From positions 1,550,001 through 1,614,000 of the forward strand of contig NZ_CP050153.1 of NCBI RefSeq assembly GCF_011617465.1: a DNA stretch of 64,000 bases, written 5' to 3'. A program made the translations under genes and the position numbers. Below the pieces are notes generated by a model. That model did no database searches. It was not told the origin of the DNA and worked only from the letters and a program-made list of their open reading frames with translations. Shown here piece by piece: positions 54,250 to 63,887 of the stretch (its first letter is position 1; each line of letters opens with the position of its first letter). The DNA is from Brevibacterium pigmentatum (GTDB lineage Bacteria > Actinomycetota > Actinomycetes > Actinomycetales > Brevibacteriaceae).

Positions 54250-56175
54250 ATGCAGACACGACGAATCCGCCCGCGCACCGCTGCCGCAGGCTTGGGAGCC
54301 TGCGCCGCGCTCTCACTCTTCGCTCCGCTTCTCTCACCGACCTCGGCAATGGCCGCGGACGCGCCGGCCGAACTCTACGAAGGCCACGTCCAGGTCGACC
54401 GCGGCAAGGCCGACGATCCGAAGAAGTTCACCGGACAGGTCTTCGACGACGTCAACGAGAACTCGAAGCTCGATGGTGATGAGAAGGGCGTATCCGGCGT
54501 CGCGGTGAGCAACGGAGTCGACGTCGTCCAGACCGACGGAGACGGCCGCTACGAGCTGCCCGTGCGAGAGAACATGACCGTTTCGATCACTCAGCCCTCC
54601 GGATGGCAGGTGCCCGTCGATGAGGACAAGGTCGCACAGTTCAGCTACAACCACCTGCCCGAAGGCTCCGGCGAACTGGAGTTCGGAGGCATCGAACCCA
54701 CAGGTGAGACGCCGAAGGCCGTGAACTTCCCGATGATCGAATCGCAGGCCTCGGCGAAGGACGACCAGAACTGCCCGATCGCGTCTGACACCCAGGCCTA
54801 TGACATGACGGAGATGGGCTACGCCCGTGACGGAGCCGTCGGCGACCTTGCCGACCGCAGCGATTACGGAGCCTGCGGAGTGCTCCTGCTCGGCGACAAC
54901 GTCGGTGACGACCTCAGCCTCAATGACGAACTGCGCGATATCTACTCGCAGATGAACGGCCCTGTCCGCGTGGCACCGGGCAACCACGATCAGGACTACG
55001 ACGCCGTCGATGACTCACATGCCCTCGACACATTCCGTGATCAGTTCGGACCTTCGTACTTCTCCTACGACGTCGGCAAGACCCACTTCGTCGTCCTCGA
55101 CAGCATCGAATACGAAGGCAAGGCGAACCGGAAGAAGTACAAGGAGAAGATCTCCGAGGAGCAGCTGACCTGGCTGGAGAACGATCTGAGGAACGTGCCG
55201 AAGAACGCGCAGGTCGTCATCGCCACCCACGCGCCCATCCTCACGCACAAAGAGGTCGTCGTCGACAATGCGAAGGACTTCTACGACGTCATCGCCGACT
55301 ATCCGAATGCTGTGACCGTCGGCGGGCACACCCACACGCAGGAGAACCTCGTTGCAGGGGAGACGCGGAAGGAATGGGCGGAAGCCGGGATCGAGAAGCT
55401 GCCGAACACGCAGATCGTCGCCGGTGCCGTCTCCGGTGACTGGTACTCCGGAGGCCTCAACGCCGATGGACTGCCGTACTCATTCACTCAGGACGCTTCC
55501 GAGCCGGGCGTGCTCACTCTCGAATACGACGGGGCATCGCGCAGCGAACGTTACACCGTGCGCAACGAATCAGATGACCATCAGCTGCTGCTCGGAGTGA
55601 ACTCGCCGCAGTGGCGTGACTGGGCGCAGAAGGCACAGGAGTGGCAGGACGCAGACAAGGAAGGTGAGGCGCCGGAGGCAGTGTCCGAACGCGTCGTCAC
55701 CCGCGATGACCTCAAGGAAGGTGAGACCTGGCTGACGTCGAGCTTCCTCGCAGGCACCTCCGACGCCCGCGTCGAGGTCAGCTTCGACGGCAAGGCACCG
55801 AAGCGTTCCGAGCACACTCAGCCGGGCAAGGGCGAAGCCCTGGCGAAGGGCTGGGAGTATACCGATCCGTACACAGCTTCGCAGAATCTGCGCACCTCCG
55901 GCAGCGTCGGCCAGTCGAGCTCGCACCTGTGGCGGACCGAGATCCCCTCGGATCTCGATCTGGGCACCCACACCGCCGAGGTGACCGGAACCGACCGCTA
56001 CGGTCGTGACTTCACCCAGACGGTTCGGTTCACCGTGGTCGAGGACGAGGCCGCGGCGAAGACCGAATCGCAGAAGCTGCTGCGTCAGGACGGCTTCGAC
56101 GCTCAGCAGAAGAAGGAAGTCCGGGATCCGAAGGGTCTTGACTCCGAAGAGGCACAGTCGGTCCGCAACGACTGA
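54250..56175 (+). CDS. Secreted calcineurin-like phosphoesterase
   Basis: 641 residues. Signal peptide (1 to about 36, ending AMA), then an SdrD/MetallophosN-type beta domain (FTGQVFDDVNENSKLDGDEKG, about 50-95), a calcineurin-like phosphatase domain with ASDTQ, LLLGDNVGDD, GNHDQ near 241, THAPI and GGHTHTQ near 358, and a MetallophosC-like C-terminal sheet. Extracellular phosphomonoesterase or diesterase, possibly phosphate scavenging. aggag 7 nt before ATG. Confidence 0.9.
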   Translation: MQTRRIRPRTAAAGLGACAALSLFAPLLSPTSAMAADAPAELYEGHVQVDRGKADDPKKFTGQVFDDVNENSKLDGDEKGVSGVAVSNGVDVVQTDGDGRYELPVRENMTVSITQPSGWQVPVDEDKVAQFSYNHLPEGSGELEFGGIEPTGETPKAVNFPMIESQASAKDDQNCPIASDTQAYDMTEMGYARDGAVGDLADRSDYGACGVLLLGDNVGDDLSLNDELRDIYSQMNGPVRVAPGNHDQDYDAVDDSHALDTFRDQFGPSYFSYDVGKTHFVVLDSIEYEGKANRKKYKEKISEEQLTWLENDLRNVPKNAQVVIATHAPILTHKEVVVDNAKDFYDVIADYPNAVTVGGHTHTQENLVAGETRKEWAEAGIEKLPNTQIVAGAVSGDWYSGGLNADGLPYSFTQDASEPGVLTLEYDGASRSERYTVRNESDDHQLLLGVNSPQWRDWAQKAQEWQDADKEGEAPEAVSERVVTRDDLKEGETWLTSSFLAGTSDARVEVSFDGKAPKRSEHTQPGKGEALAKGWEYTDPYTASQNLRTSGSVGQSSSHLWRTEIPSDLDLGTHTAEVTGTDRYGRDFTQTVRFTVVEDEAAAKTESQKLLRQDGFDAQQKKEVRDPKGLDSEEAQSVRND

Positions 56176-56248
56176 CAGTCCAGCAGGAGCAGCATCTCAG
56201 CGCGGCCCTCGGATGGCACCGCTTGAGTGCTGGACTTGCTGAGAGAAG

Positions 56249-56274
56249 CGGGGCCCGCCGAACGGCGGGCCCCG
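56249..56274. terminator. Bidirectional terminator
   Basis: cggggcccgccg and cggcgggccccg (12 bp, loop aa) between convergent genes. Confidence 0.8.
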
Positions 56275-56283
56275 TCTCTGCGT

Positions 56284-57375
56284 TCAGAGTGAAGTGAACG
56301 CAGAGGTGAAGTCCGGTGCGATCTCGCTCAGTGTCGGCGGCTGCCCCGATGCCCCGGCGACGGGTGTCGCCGAAGCATGGGCGTCGAGGATCGCCAGGCT
56401 GAGAGCATCGGCCGCCGCTGCGGTGATCATCACGAGCTCGCGAGTGGCGGCGTCGCGGTCTGTCGGCAGCTCATCGGCTCCGGTGGCGATGCCGAAGACC
56501 GTGTCACCGTCGAAGAGAGTGTGCGAGGGCTGCACTGCTCGTGAGATGCCGGCATGCGCTCCCGCGGCCATCCGTGTGGTCTGAGCCGGGTCGAGTCGTG
56601 CGTCAGTGGCGACGATCGCGATCGTCGTGTTCTTCGCCGCCGTCCCGGAATCCGCCGGCGGTGCGGCGGGAAGACCCTGCACCGTCGGCAGATCGAGACC
56701 GATCGAGCGCAGCAGCGGCTCCAACCACAGGCCGCCCGACGGGGTGCCGATCGTCCCCAGCGAATTCGCCGCGACAAGTGCCGCGACGGTGGTCCCGCTG
56801 GGCAGTCGGACGGCGAAGGATCCGAGTCCTCCACGCAGAGTCTGAAAGCCCGACCGGGCACCGAGGCCAGCTCCGACGCTGCCACGGACCTCGTCGATCC
56901 GACCGGACAGCGCCGCGTGTGTCGCTTGGGCGCCTTCGTTCGGTCTCGGCGGGGCCACGGAGCCGTCCCCGCGACCGAGGTCGTAGATCGCGGCGGCGGG
57001 GACGAGCGGAATGACCGCGCCGGCGAGTCCGGGAGCGGGGAATCCGAGTCCCGCCTCGGCGAGGGTGTCGACGACGCCGGACACGGCACCCAGGCCGAAC
57101 GCGGACCCGCCGGTGAGGACGATGGCATCGGCGCCGTAGGAGTGCGTACCCGGCGCGATGACGTCGGTCTCACGCGTGGCGGGACCGCCTCCGCGGACAT
57201 CGACGCCGATGGTCGAACCGGACGGGGGCAGCACGGTGGTGATCCCCGTCATTCGGGCAGCGGTGAACTCACCGGCATGGCCGAGGCGGATACCGGGGAT
57301 CTCGAGGATTCCGCGCCCGCGGAACGGGCCGGGCTGCGCGATAGGGCCGGAACCGCGTGCGGCATCCGAGGCCAT
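56284..57375 (-). CDS. P1 (S58/DmpA) family peptidase
   Basis: 363 residues. LTGGSAFGLGAVSGV near 88 and the autoprocessing site KNTTIAIVATDA near 247 match the self-cleaving DmpA aminopeptidase family. Start codon overlaps the pepP stop (TGATG), so the two peptidases are co-translated and may jointly degrade peptides with unusual N-termini. Confidence 0.88.
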   Translation of the reverse strand: MASDAARGSGPIAQPGPFRGRGILEIPGIRLGHAGEFTAARMTGITTVLPPSGSTIGVDVRGGGPATRETDVIAPGTHSYGADAIVLTGGSAFGLGAVSGVVDTLAEAGLGFPAPGLAGAVIPLVPAAAIYDLGRGDGSVAPPRPNEGAQATHAALSGRIDEVRGSVGAGLGARSGFQTLRGGLGSFAVRLPSGTTVAALVAANSLGTIGTPSGGLWLEPLLRSIGLDLPTVQGLPAAPPADSGTAAKNTTIAIVATDARLDPAQTTRMAAGAHAGISRAVQPSHTLFDGDTVFGIATGADELPTDRDAATRELVMITAAAADALSLAILDAHASATPVAGASGQPPTLSEIAPDFTSAFTSL

Positions 57376-58901
57376 CAGCAGTCCTGGGACCGCCCCTGCA
57401 CCCAGGCCTCGATCTCGGCGCGGGTGCGGGGGAAGTCGGCGGAGAGGTTCTCGACTCCGTCGGCGGTGACGAGAACGTCGTCCTCGATGCGCACGCCGTT
57501 GCCGCGGAACTCCTCGGGCAGCAGCAGGTCATCGGACTTGAAGTACAGTCCGGGTTCGATGGTGAAGACCATTCCCGGTTCGATGGTCGCGTCCAGGTAC
57601 ATCTCCGCTCTCGCCTGAGCACAGTCATGGACGTCGAGGCCGAGGTGATGGCTGGTGCCGTGGACCATCCATCGGCGGTGCTGCTGTCCTTCCGGAGACA
57701 AAGACTCGGCAGCGGAGACCGGCAGCACACCGAACTCTTCGAGACGTTTCGCGATGACCTCCATGGCCGCCTCGTGGACCTCACGGAACTTCACCGGACG
57801 GTTGGGGTGGTCGGCGGCCACGGCGAACGCTGCATCGGAGGCTTCGAGCACAGCGTCGTAGATCTTCGCCTGCACCTCGGTGAAGGTGCCCGAAACGGGC
57901 AGGGTGCGAGTGATGTCCGCAGTGTAGAGCGAATCGGCTTCAGCTCCGGCATCGACGAGGATGAGATCGCCGTCGCGGACCTGACCGTCATTGCGGATCC
58001 AGTGCAGGGTGCAGGCATTGTTGCCCGAGGCGGCGATCGTGTCATAGCCGACTCCGTTGCCGTCGGAGCGAGCGGCGGTCTCGAACGCGGTCTCGACGAC
58101 TCGCTCACCACGACGGTGGCCGAGCGCCTTCGGCAGCGATTCCACGACATTGTCGAAACCGGCACGGGTGATGGCGACGGCTTTGCGCAGCTGCTCGACC
58201 TCGTGGTCATCCTTGATCAGGCGCAGCTCGGAGAGCATCTGAGCCAGTTCGGCATCCCCGGCCTCGGACGTCTCGAGATCGGCCTGGACCTGGGTGCGAG
58301 CGAGGTCGATGACTCCGTCGATGCGGGAATCGGCCTGGCGGACGAGGCGGACCGAGATGGCCCCGAGATCCTTGGTGATGGCGTCATCGACGGTCGCGGA
58401 GCTCTCCGTGGCGATGCCGGTCATGGTGGACATCGCTTCGAGGTCCGCGCGCGGACCGACCCAATACTCGCCGTAGCGGGAATCGGAGAAGAACTCCTCG
58501 GTATCGGCACCGGCGCGGGGGCGGAAGTACAGCGTCACGTCGTGGCTGTCACCCTCGGGTTCGAAGACGAGGACGGCGTCGGGTTCGGAATCGGCTTCCA
58601 GACCGGTGAGGTGGATGAACGCGGAATGCGCGCGGAAGCGGTAGTCGGTGTCGTTCGAGCGGACCTTGAGTCCGCCGGCGGGAACGACGAGCCGTTCACC
58701 GGGGAATGCTGCCGAAACGGCGTCCCGTCGGGCCGGGGTGAAACCAGCGGCGGCGAGAGCTTCGGCGTTGAGCGGAGTGCGATCCCATCCGGAGGCGACG
58801 AAGTCGCGGAAGGCGGTGGAATTCGGGCGATGTGAGCGGTTGTTGACGCGGTCTGCGAGGTTCTGAGTCGAGTCTGGGGTATCTGAGTTCTGCTCTGTCA
58901 T
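57375..58901 (-). CDS. pepP: Xaa-Pro aminopeptidase family protein
   Basis: 508 residues. N-terminal AMP_N domain and a creatinase-fold C-terminal half with metal ligands in LVDAGAEADSLYTADITRT near 315, HHLGLDVHD near 425, FTIEPGLY near 455 and GVRIEDD near 478. Removes the N-terminal residue before proline. Leaderless promoter. Confidence 0.94.
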   Translation of the reverse strand: MTEQNSDTPDSTQNLADRVNNRSHRPNSTAFRDFVASGWDRTPLNAEALAAAGFTPARRDAVSAAFPGERLVVPAGGLKVRSNDTDYRFRAHSAFIHLTGLEADSEPDAVLVFEPEGDSHDVTLYFRPRAGADTEEFFSDSRYGEYWVGPRADLEAMSTMTGIATESSATVDDAITKDLGAISVRLVRQADSRIDGVIDLARTQVQADLETSEAGDAELAQMLSELRLIKDDHEVEQLRKAVAITRAGFDNVVESLPKALGHRRGERVVETAFETAARSDGNGVGYDTIAASGNNACTLHWIRNDGQVRDGDLILVDAGAEADSLYTADITRTLPVSGTFTEVQAKIYDAVLEASDAAFAVAADHPNRPVKFREVHEAAMEVIAKRLEEFGVLPVSAAESLSPEGQQHRRWMVHGTSHHLGLDVHDCAQARAEMYLDATIEPGMVFTIEPGLYFKSDDLLLPEEFRGNGVRIEDDVLVTADGVENLSADFPRTRAEIEAWVQGRSQDC

Positions 58902-58907
58902 GTCGCC

Positions 58908-58913
58908 AGTCTA
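58908..58913 (-). promoter_or_regulatory. Leaderless -10 (TAGACT) of pepP
   Basis: On the minus strand TAGACT, six bases, ATG. Confidence 0.6.
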
Positions 58914-58967
58914 GACGGGCGGAGTGACATGGTGCGTACAGGTGGAAGTCGGAACGACAGATGCAGA

Positions 58968-58973
58968 TACACT
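58968..58973 (+). promoter_or_regulatory. Leaderless -10 (TACACT) of PHP gene
   Basis: TACACT, six bases, ATG at 58980. Confidence 0.55.
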
Positions 58974-58979
58974 GTCACC

Positions 58980-59837
58980 ATGGTCATCGATCTCCATGTG
59001 CACACCGCATTCTCGGACGGGACCCAGACCCCTTCCGAACTCATCTCAGAAGCCTCGATGGAGGGCATCGACGTCGTCGGTCTCACCGACCACGACACCA
59101 CCGCAGGTTGGACCCTTGCCGAAGATGCCGCCCGCGTCTACGGGCTCGGACTGGTGAGGGGAATGGAGATCTCCTGTCGCTACGAGGGAATCAGCGTGCA
59201 CCTGCTCTCCTACCTCCACGACCCATACGACACGGGGCTGGCCGAGGTCGTGCAGGAGACGCGGCGGGCACGCCTCGACCGAACGCACCTCATCATCGAG
59301 CGACTCGCCGAAGACTATCCGATCGACATAGATGCTGTGCTCTCGGTCTCCGGCGAGGACGCCACGATCGGACGTCCGCATATCGCCGATGCGCTGGTGG
59401 CAGCCGGCGTCGTCGAGAGCCGCACAGAAGCGTTCTCATCGATTCTGTCCAGCCAGGGCAAATACCACGTGTCCCTGCCGACGATCGACCCGATCACGGC
59501 GATCGGGCTGATCCGGGAGGCCGGGGGAGTCTCGGTCTTCGCTCATCCGCGTGCGGCCATGCGCGGTCGCGTCGTTCCTGATTCGGCGATGACCGAATTC
59601 ATCACCGCCGGACTCGACGGACTCGAAGTCGACCACCGCGACAACCCTCCGCAGGAGCGTGAGGCGATGCGGCGTCTGGCACATGAGCACGATCTCATCG
59701 TCACCGGTTCCAGCGACTACCACGGGACAGGCAAACCCAACCGCCTCGGCGAGCACGTCACCTCAGACCATATGTTCGCCAAGCTGCTCGAGCGTGCGGC
59801 CTCACGGCCGGGCGGAGTCGACTACATCCAGGGCTGA
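58980..59837 (+). CDS. PHP-domain phosphoesterase
   Basis: 285 residues. DLHVHTAFSDGTQTP near 4-18, GLTDHDTTAGW near 35-45, GMEISC, FAHPRA near 200 and SSDYHGTG near 250 give the PHP metal site. Similar to 3',5'-nucleoside bisphosphate phosphatases and RNA/DNA-turnover enzymes (YciV/TrpH). An earlier ATG at 58929 is disfavoured because the TACACT at 58968 would lie inside the gene. Confidence 0.9.
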   Translation: MVIDLHVHTAFSDGTQTPSELISEASMEGIDVVGLTDHDTTAGWTLAEDAARVYGLGLVRGMEISCRYEGISVHLLSYLHDPYDTGLAEVVQETRRARLDRTHLIIERLAEDYPIDIDAVLSVSGEDATIGRPHIADALVAAGVVESRTEAFSSILSSQGKYHVSLPTIDPITAIGLIREAGGVSVFAHPRAAMRGRVVPDSAMTEFITAGLDGLEVDHRDNPPQEREAMRRLAHEHDLIVTGSSDYHGTGKPNRLGEHVTSDHMFAKLLERAASRPGGVDYIQG

Positions 59838-59908
59838 TTCCGGCAACAGCCGCTGGCCGCGCCAACCTGCACCCCGGGACCGACCCCGACGTCATCTCAG
59901 GGCTGAGG

Positions 59909-61096
59909 TCAGCCGAGGATTCTGCGCAGATGCAGCTTTCCCCAGGCGAAGCTCAGCCCATAGGACAGGGCGGCCATGAGGGCGAGCAGACCCAGATACT
60001 GGATGACGAGCAGGACCGGCGCAGCATCGACGTCGAAGAGGCGTTCGAAGAAGAGCTCGAGGAAGAACACGTGGACGAGGAACGCACCGAATGATGCCGT
60101 CGCCATCGTCGTGAAGACCTTCTTCGTCCGCTCGCCGAGGCGGATGCGCGAGACGAGGAGGATGACGCTGATAGCGAGTCCGATGATGAGCGGGTTCGCA
60201 TTCTCGATCGGATAGGACCGTCGCGACTCCCACCACAGCACGCCGAGCGCCGAGACTGTGAAGAGCAGGCACAGCGTCCAGATCGGCGGACGCAGCTCAT
60301 ATGCGTGGTGGATGACGAAGGCCCCGACGGTGAAGTAGACGACCTGATACGTCGCGAAGTCCCATTTCCATGCATCCTGATCCGAGCCGATGAGTTCGAG
60401 CGCGAACGGAGCCCAGACGGTCGATCCCGCGAGGACGACGGCGAGGGTCGCGAGCTTCCACGGGCGCTGTCCCTTCCAGAACAGGACGAGCGTGCCGAAG
60501 ACGAGGATGAGCGGAATGTACGCGTAGAGATACCACAGGTGGAAGGCCGGTCGTCCGGCCTCGAGGAAGCTGCGGGCGAGGTCGTGGCGGACGTTGACCT
60601 CATCGGTGTCGAAGAGGTTGAAGCCGAGCACGAAGATGACCGACCAGGCGGCCAAGGGCACGACATGGCGGACGATGCGGTCCCACATCTTCGCTTCGGT
60701 GCGTGGGGGTGCGCCGGCGAGCACGGCCCAACCGGCGATCATGAAGAACATCGGCACGGCCCAGGGATTGACCGCCTCGGCGAGGTGGCCGAGCCACCAG
60801 GCATCGCTGCCCTCGTCGGAGCGTCCGATGAGGACGCCGCCCGAATGGCCGATCATGACTGTGAGTCCGGCGAGCACTCGCATGACGTCGACGTCATGGC
60901 GATGCGTCTTCGGGATCCTCGGCTGTGCAGTCGGGGTCTGGGACTGTGCGGTCGGGGCCTCAGACTGTGTGGTCGGGGAAGGTGTCGTCGTCGGCTCCGC
61001 GGTGGAGAGGTCGACCCGGGCAGGAGCTGCGGGGGACTCGTCGTCCAACCGGCGTGAACCGAACAATGACTCACTCTCGTTCGTACTCGATGACAT
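59909..61096 (-). CDS. Acyltransferase 3 family membrane protein
   Basis: 395 residues. A cytosolic N-terminal 75-residue Thr/Pro/Gln tail with a 7-residue repeat (PTAQSQT) precedes HDVDVMRVLAGLTVMIGHSGG, the start of the acyltransferase-3 domain, with about ten helices and RFG-like R/H contacts. Likely O-acetylates a surface glycan. The tail is encoded by three 21-bp tandem repeats. Confidence 0.85.
   Translation of the reverse strand: MSSSTNESESLFGSRRLDDESPAAPARVDLSTAEPTTTPSPTTQSEAPTAQSQTPTAQPRIPKTHRHDVDVMRVLAGLTVMIGHSGGVLIGRSDEGSDAWWLGHLAEAVNPWAVPMFFMIAGWAVLAGAPPRTEAKMWDRIVRHVVPLAAWSVIFVLGFNLFDTDEVNVRHDLARSFLEAGRPAFHLWYLYAYIPLILVFGTLVLFWKGQRPWKLATLAVVLAGSTVWAPFALELIGSDQDAWKWDFATYQVVYFTVGAFVIHHAYELRPPIWTLCLLFTVSALGVLWWESRRSYPIENANPLIIGLAISVILLVSRIRLGERTKKVFTTMATASFGAFLVHVFFLELFFERLFDVDAAPVLLVIQYLGLLALMAALSYGLSFAWGKLHLRRILG
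60923..60985. repeat. Three 21-bp tandem repeats in acyltransferase gene
   Basis: Units starting ctgtgcagtcggggt, ctgtgcggtcggggc and ctgtgtggtcgggga. In frame. Confidence 0.75.
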
Positions 61097-61160
61097 GGCG
61101 TCCGATCATCATCGGTCACAGAATTGAACGGGATCGGGGGTCGAATTGAACACAGGATGA

Positions 61161-61196
61161 ACGTAGGGCCCCGACCGGGTGGTCGGGGCCCTACGT
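61161..61196 (-). terminator. Terminator of DEAD-box helicase gene
   Basis: acgtagggccccgacc and ggtcggggccctacgt (perfect 16 bp, loop gggt). Confidence 0.85.
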
Positions 61197-61234
61197 AAAG
61201 TCTGCGCGGCGAATCGCTCTCGCCTGCGGACGGA

Positions 61235-62767
61235 TCAGTCCTCGCTGGAGTCGGTGGCCTGGTGGCCGCCCTGACCTGTCTGACCGCTCTGCGCGCGGTT
61301 GACCGGCTTGCCGCCGCGGGTGCGGCGACGGCTGCGCTGGCGGCGCGGCTTGCGGTCTTCGCCACCGGAGGCGGAGAAGGAGTCACGACGGTCGGACGAG
61401 CCGCCTCGGCGGGATTCGGAACGGCCGCGACCGGAACCGCGAGGATCGGACCCACGGCCCTTGCGCTCACCGGTGGACTTCTCGTCCTCACCGTCGGAGG
61501 GCTGGCGCGGCAGCCGACCCTTGGTGCCCTTCGGAATGCCGAGGTCGGAGAAGAAGTGCGGGGAGGTCGAATAGGTCTCCGCGGGCTCATCGAAATCGAG
61601 GCCCAGGGCCTTGTTGATGAGGCGCCAGCGGGGCATGTCATCCCAGTCGACCAAGGTCATGGCGACACCGGAGTTGCCGGCTCGACCGGTGCGTCCGATG
61701 CGATGGACGTAGGTCTTCTCGTCCTCGGGACACTGATAGTTCACGACGTGGGTGACATCGTCGATGTCGATTCCGCGGGCCGCGACATCCGTGGCCACGA
61801 GCACGTCGACCTTTCCGTCGCGGAAGGACTTCAGGGCCTTCTCGCGCTGTGACTGACCGAGATCTCCGTGGAGGGCCTTGACCGCGAATCCGCGATCCTC
61901 GAGTTCGGCGGCGAGCTTGTCGGCGGTGCGCTTGGTGCGGGTGAAGATGATCGTGCGACCGCGGCCCTCGGCCTGGAGCATGCGGGCGACGAGCTCGGAT
62001 TTGTCCATCGAGTGGGCACGGTAGACGAACTGCGTCGTGTTCTTGCCCGTCAGCGACAGGTCCTCATGGTCCTGTGCGCGGATGTGGGTGGGCTGATTCA
62101 TGTACCGCCGGGCCAGGGTGATGACCGCTCCCGGCATGGTGGCGGAGAAGAGCATCGTCTGGCGGTGCGCGGGCACGGCGTTGATGATCTTCTCGACATC
62201 GGGCAGGAAGCCGAGGTCGAGCATCTCGTCGGCTTCGTCGAGGACTACGGTGCGCACGCGGTGGAGCTTGAGGATCTTGCGACCATAGAGATCGAGAAGG
62301 CGACCGGGCGTGCCGACGACGACGTCGACGCCGGACTTCAGGCGGTTGATCTGCGGGTCGAAGTCCATGCCGCCGTAGATCGTCATGATGTCGATATCGC
62401 GCTGCACGGAGGCGGTGACGAGATCGGCCGCAACTTGCTTGGCCAGCTCACGGGTGGGAACGACGACGAGGGCCTGCGGCAGACGCGGCTCCTTGCCATC
62501 GCCCACGCTGTCCGGAGTCGATTCCGGGTCGGAGGTGACCGACGAATCCTCGGTCTTGCCGACGACGCGCTGGAGAAGGGGGATGCCGAATCCCAGGGTC
62601 TTTCCGGTGCCCGTCTTCGCCTGCCCGATGATATCGGCGCCCGACAGTGCCACGGGCAGCGTCAGCGCCTGAATGGGGAAGGGGTGGGTGATTCCTGCCG
62701 AGGCCAGCGAGGCCACGATCGGTCCGGCGACTCCCAGTTCCGCGAAATCCGCTTCCGTCTCCGCCAT
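61235..62767 (-). CDS. DEAD-box RNA helicase
   Basis: 510 residues. Q motif (FPIQALTLP), AKTGTGKT near 47-54, PTRELAKQ, DEADEMLD, SATMPG, ARGIDI and HRIGRTGR all present; C-terminal Arg/Gly/Ser-rich RNA-binding tail (RGSDPRGSGRGRSESRRGG). About 25 acidic residues are inserted between motifs I and Ia (KTEDSSVTSDPESTPDSVG). Corresponds to the RhlE-like helicase beside the ferritin-like and DUF3107 genes in mycobacteria. ATG at 62767 with aaaaggag; 12 extra upstream codons rejected. Confidence 0.93.
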   Translation of the reverse strand: MAETEADFAELGVAGPIVASLASAGITHPFPIQALTLPVALSGADIIGQAKTGTGKTLGFGIPLLQRVVGKTEDSSVTSDPESTPDSVGDGKEPRLPQALVVVPTRELAKQVAADLVTASVQRDIDIMTIYGGMDFDPQINRLKSGVDVVVGTPGRLLDLYGRKILKLHRVRTVVLDEADEMLDLGFLPDVEKIINAVPAHRQTMLFSATMPGAVITLARRYMNQPTHIRAQDHEDLSLTGKNTTQFVYRAHSMDKSELVARMLQAEGRGRTIIFTRTKRTADKLAAELEDRGFAVKALHGDLGQSQREKALKSFRDGKVDVLVATDVAARGIDIDDVTHVVNYQCPEDEKTYVHRIGRTGRAGNSGVAMTLVDWDDMPRWRLINKALGLDFDEPAETYSTSPHFFSDLGIPKGTKGRLPRQPSDGEDEKSTGERKGRGSDPRGSGRGRSESRRGGSSDRRDSFSASGGEDRKPRRQRSRRRTRGGKPVNRAQSGQTGQGGHQATDSSED

Positions 62768-62815
62768 ATTCCAAACTCCTTTTAGCGCGTATGCGCTTGT
62801 CATGGTGCGAACCGG

Positions 62816-62821
62816 TAGTCT
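62816..62821 (+). promoter_or_regulatory. Leaderless -10 (TAGTCT) of ferritin-like gene
   Basis: TAGTCT, six bases, ATG at 62828. Confidence 0.6.
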
Positions 62822-62827
62822 TGAACT

Positions 62828-63460
62828 ATGCCCGATTCTGTCCCATTGGCCGGTAATGATGCTGCAACGCTCGCACTTCTGGCGTTCGGCGAGCTGACCG
62901 GTTTCGAACGTATGGCCACTAACGCGACGACCGCAGCGGATCTGGATGACAAAGTCATCCTGGCGCGGCTGGCCTCTCAGTCATTCGCGAACTTCGAACA
63001 GCTCTCACAGCACATCGATCAGATGGGCCAGGATGTGATCGAGCTCTGTCAGCATTTCGAACCGACCTTCAGCACTCTGGCTGAAAGGACTCGTCCTCGC
63101 GACTGGTACGAAAGCCTCATGAAGGGATTCGTCTTCGACGGAATCATGAATGATTTCTACCGCACGGCGGTGAACGAACTCGCGGAGCCCGGATACAGCC
63201 TGGCTATTGCAATTCTCGATGATACACGTGCCAGCGAATATGCGCGCAATCGTCTGACATCCGAAGTGGCCGTCGACACACAGCTGGCTTCGCGGCTGGC
63301 CCTGTGGGGGCGCAAGCTCGTCGCAGAGACCCTGGGCCGTGCCCGCAGTCTGCTCACCGACCCGGTCCTCGGCCTCGACGAAGACCTCGTCGTCGAACTG
63401 ATCCCGGCGGTGACGTCGAACCATTCGAAGCGGATGTCGGCACTCGGCCTCGTCGCCTGA
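62828..63460 (+). CDS. Ferritin-like fold protein
   Basis: 210 residues, all-helical. FGELTGFERMATNATTAADL, ASQSFANFEQLSQHI and WYESLMKGFVFDGIMNDFYR resemble the diiron/ferritin-like actinobacterial family (Rv3210c-like); related to tRNA-hydroxylase-type proteins. Divergent from the helicase. Function unknown. Confidence 0.82.
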   Translation: MPDSVPLAGNDAATLALLAFGELTGFERMATNATTAADLDDKVILARLASQSFANFEQLSQHIDQMGQDVIELCQHFEPTFSTLAERTRPRDWYESLMKGFVFDGIMNDFYRTAVNELAEPGYSLAIAILDDTRASEYARNRLTSEVAVDTQLASRLALWGRKLVAETLGRARSLLTDPVLGLDEDLVVELIPAVTSNHSKRMSALGLVA

Positions 63461-63493
63461 CTCTGTATCTGAGACACCATTCCGCAGCGGATG

Positions 63494-63530
63494 CAGCAGG
63501 GCCCCGGTCATCATGACCGGGGCCCTGCTG
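63494..63530. terminator. Bidirectional terminator
   Basis: cagcagggccccggtca and tgaccggggccctgctg (17 bp, loop tca) between convergent genes. Confidence 0.85.
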
Positions 63531-63545
63531 CTGTTGATGTGTTTC

Positions 63546-63767
63546 TCAGGCGCTGAAGCCCACACGACGCGGTGACTCGGCACCGATTTCGAGGTAGCCG
63601 AGCGAAGCGGAGGGAACGAATACCTGACGGCCCTTCGTGTCGGTGAAGGTCAGCAGCCCCTCGGACTGGATCGTCTCTTCGACGCGGGCTGCGAGTGCCT
63701 TCGCATCTTCGTCCGTTTCGAGGATGATCTCGCGCTGAGTCTGCTTGACGCCGATCTTGATTTCCAT
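63546..63767 (-). CDS. DUF3107 protein
   Basis: 73 residues: MEIKIGVKQTQREIILETDE, FVPSASLGYLEIG, ending RRVGFSA. Conserved actinobacterial small protein (Rv3208A-like), usually beside a TetR gene as here. aaggag upstream. Confidence 0.93.
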   Translation of the reverse strand: MEIKIGVKQTQREIILETDEDAKALAARVEETIQSEGLLTFTDTKGRQVFVPSASLGYLEIGAESPRRVGFSA

Positions 63768-63887
63768 GGTGCTCCTTGTGCCGATGCTCGGTGATCGATG
63801 ACGGATTGGACTGTGTTCAGCTTAACGTCCGCAGGCTTGGGTTTCTTCCCCATGGATTCCGCTGAAGGCTGAGCGGCCGGTGGAACG

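Noticed and set aside
63650-63853. Minus-strand frame starting MGKKPKPADVK before DUF3107
   Set aside because: It overlaps DUF3107 in another frame and soon becomes Arg/Ser-rich.
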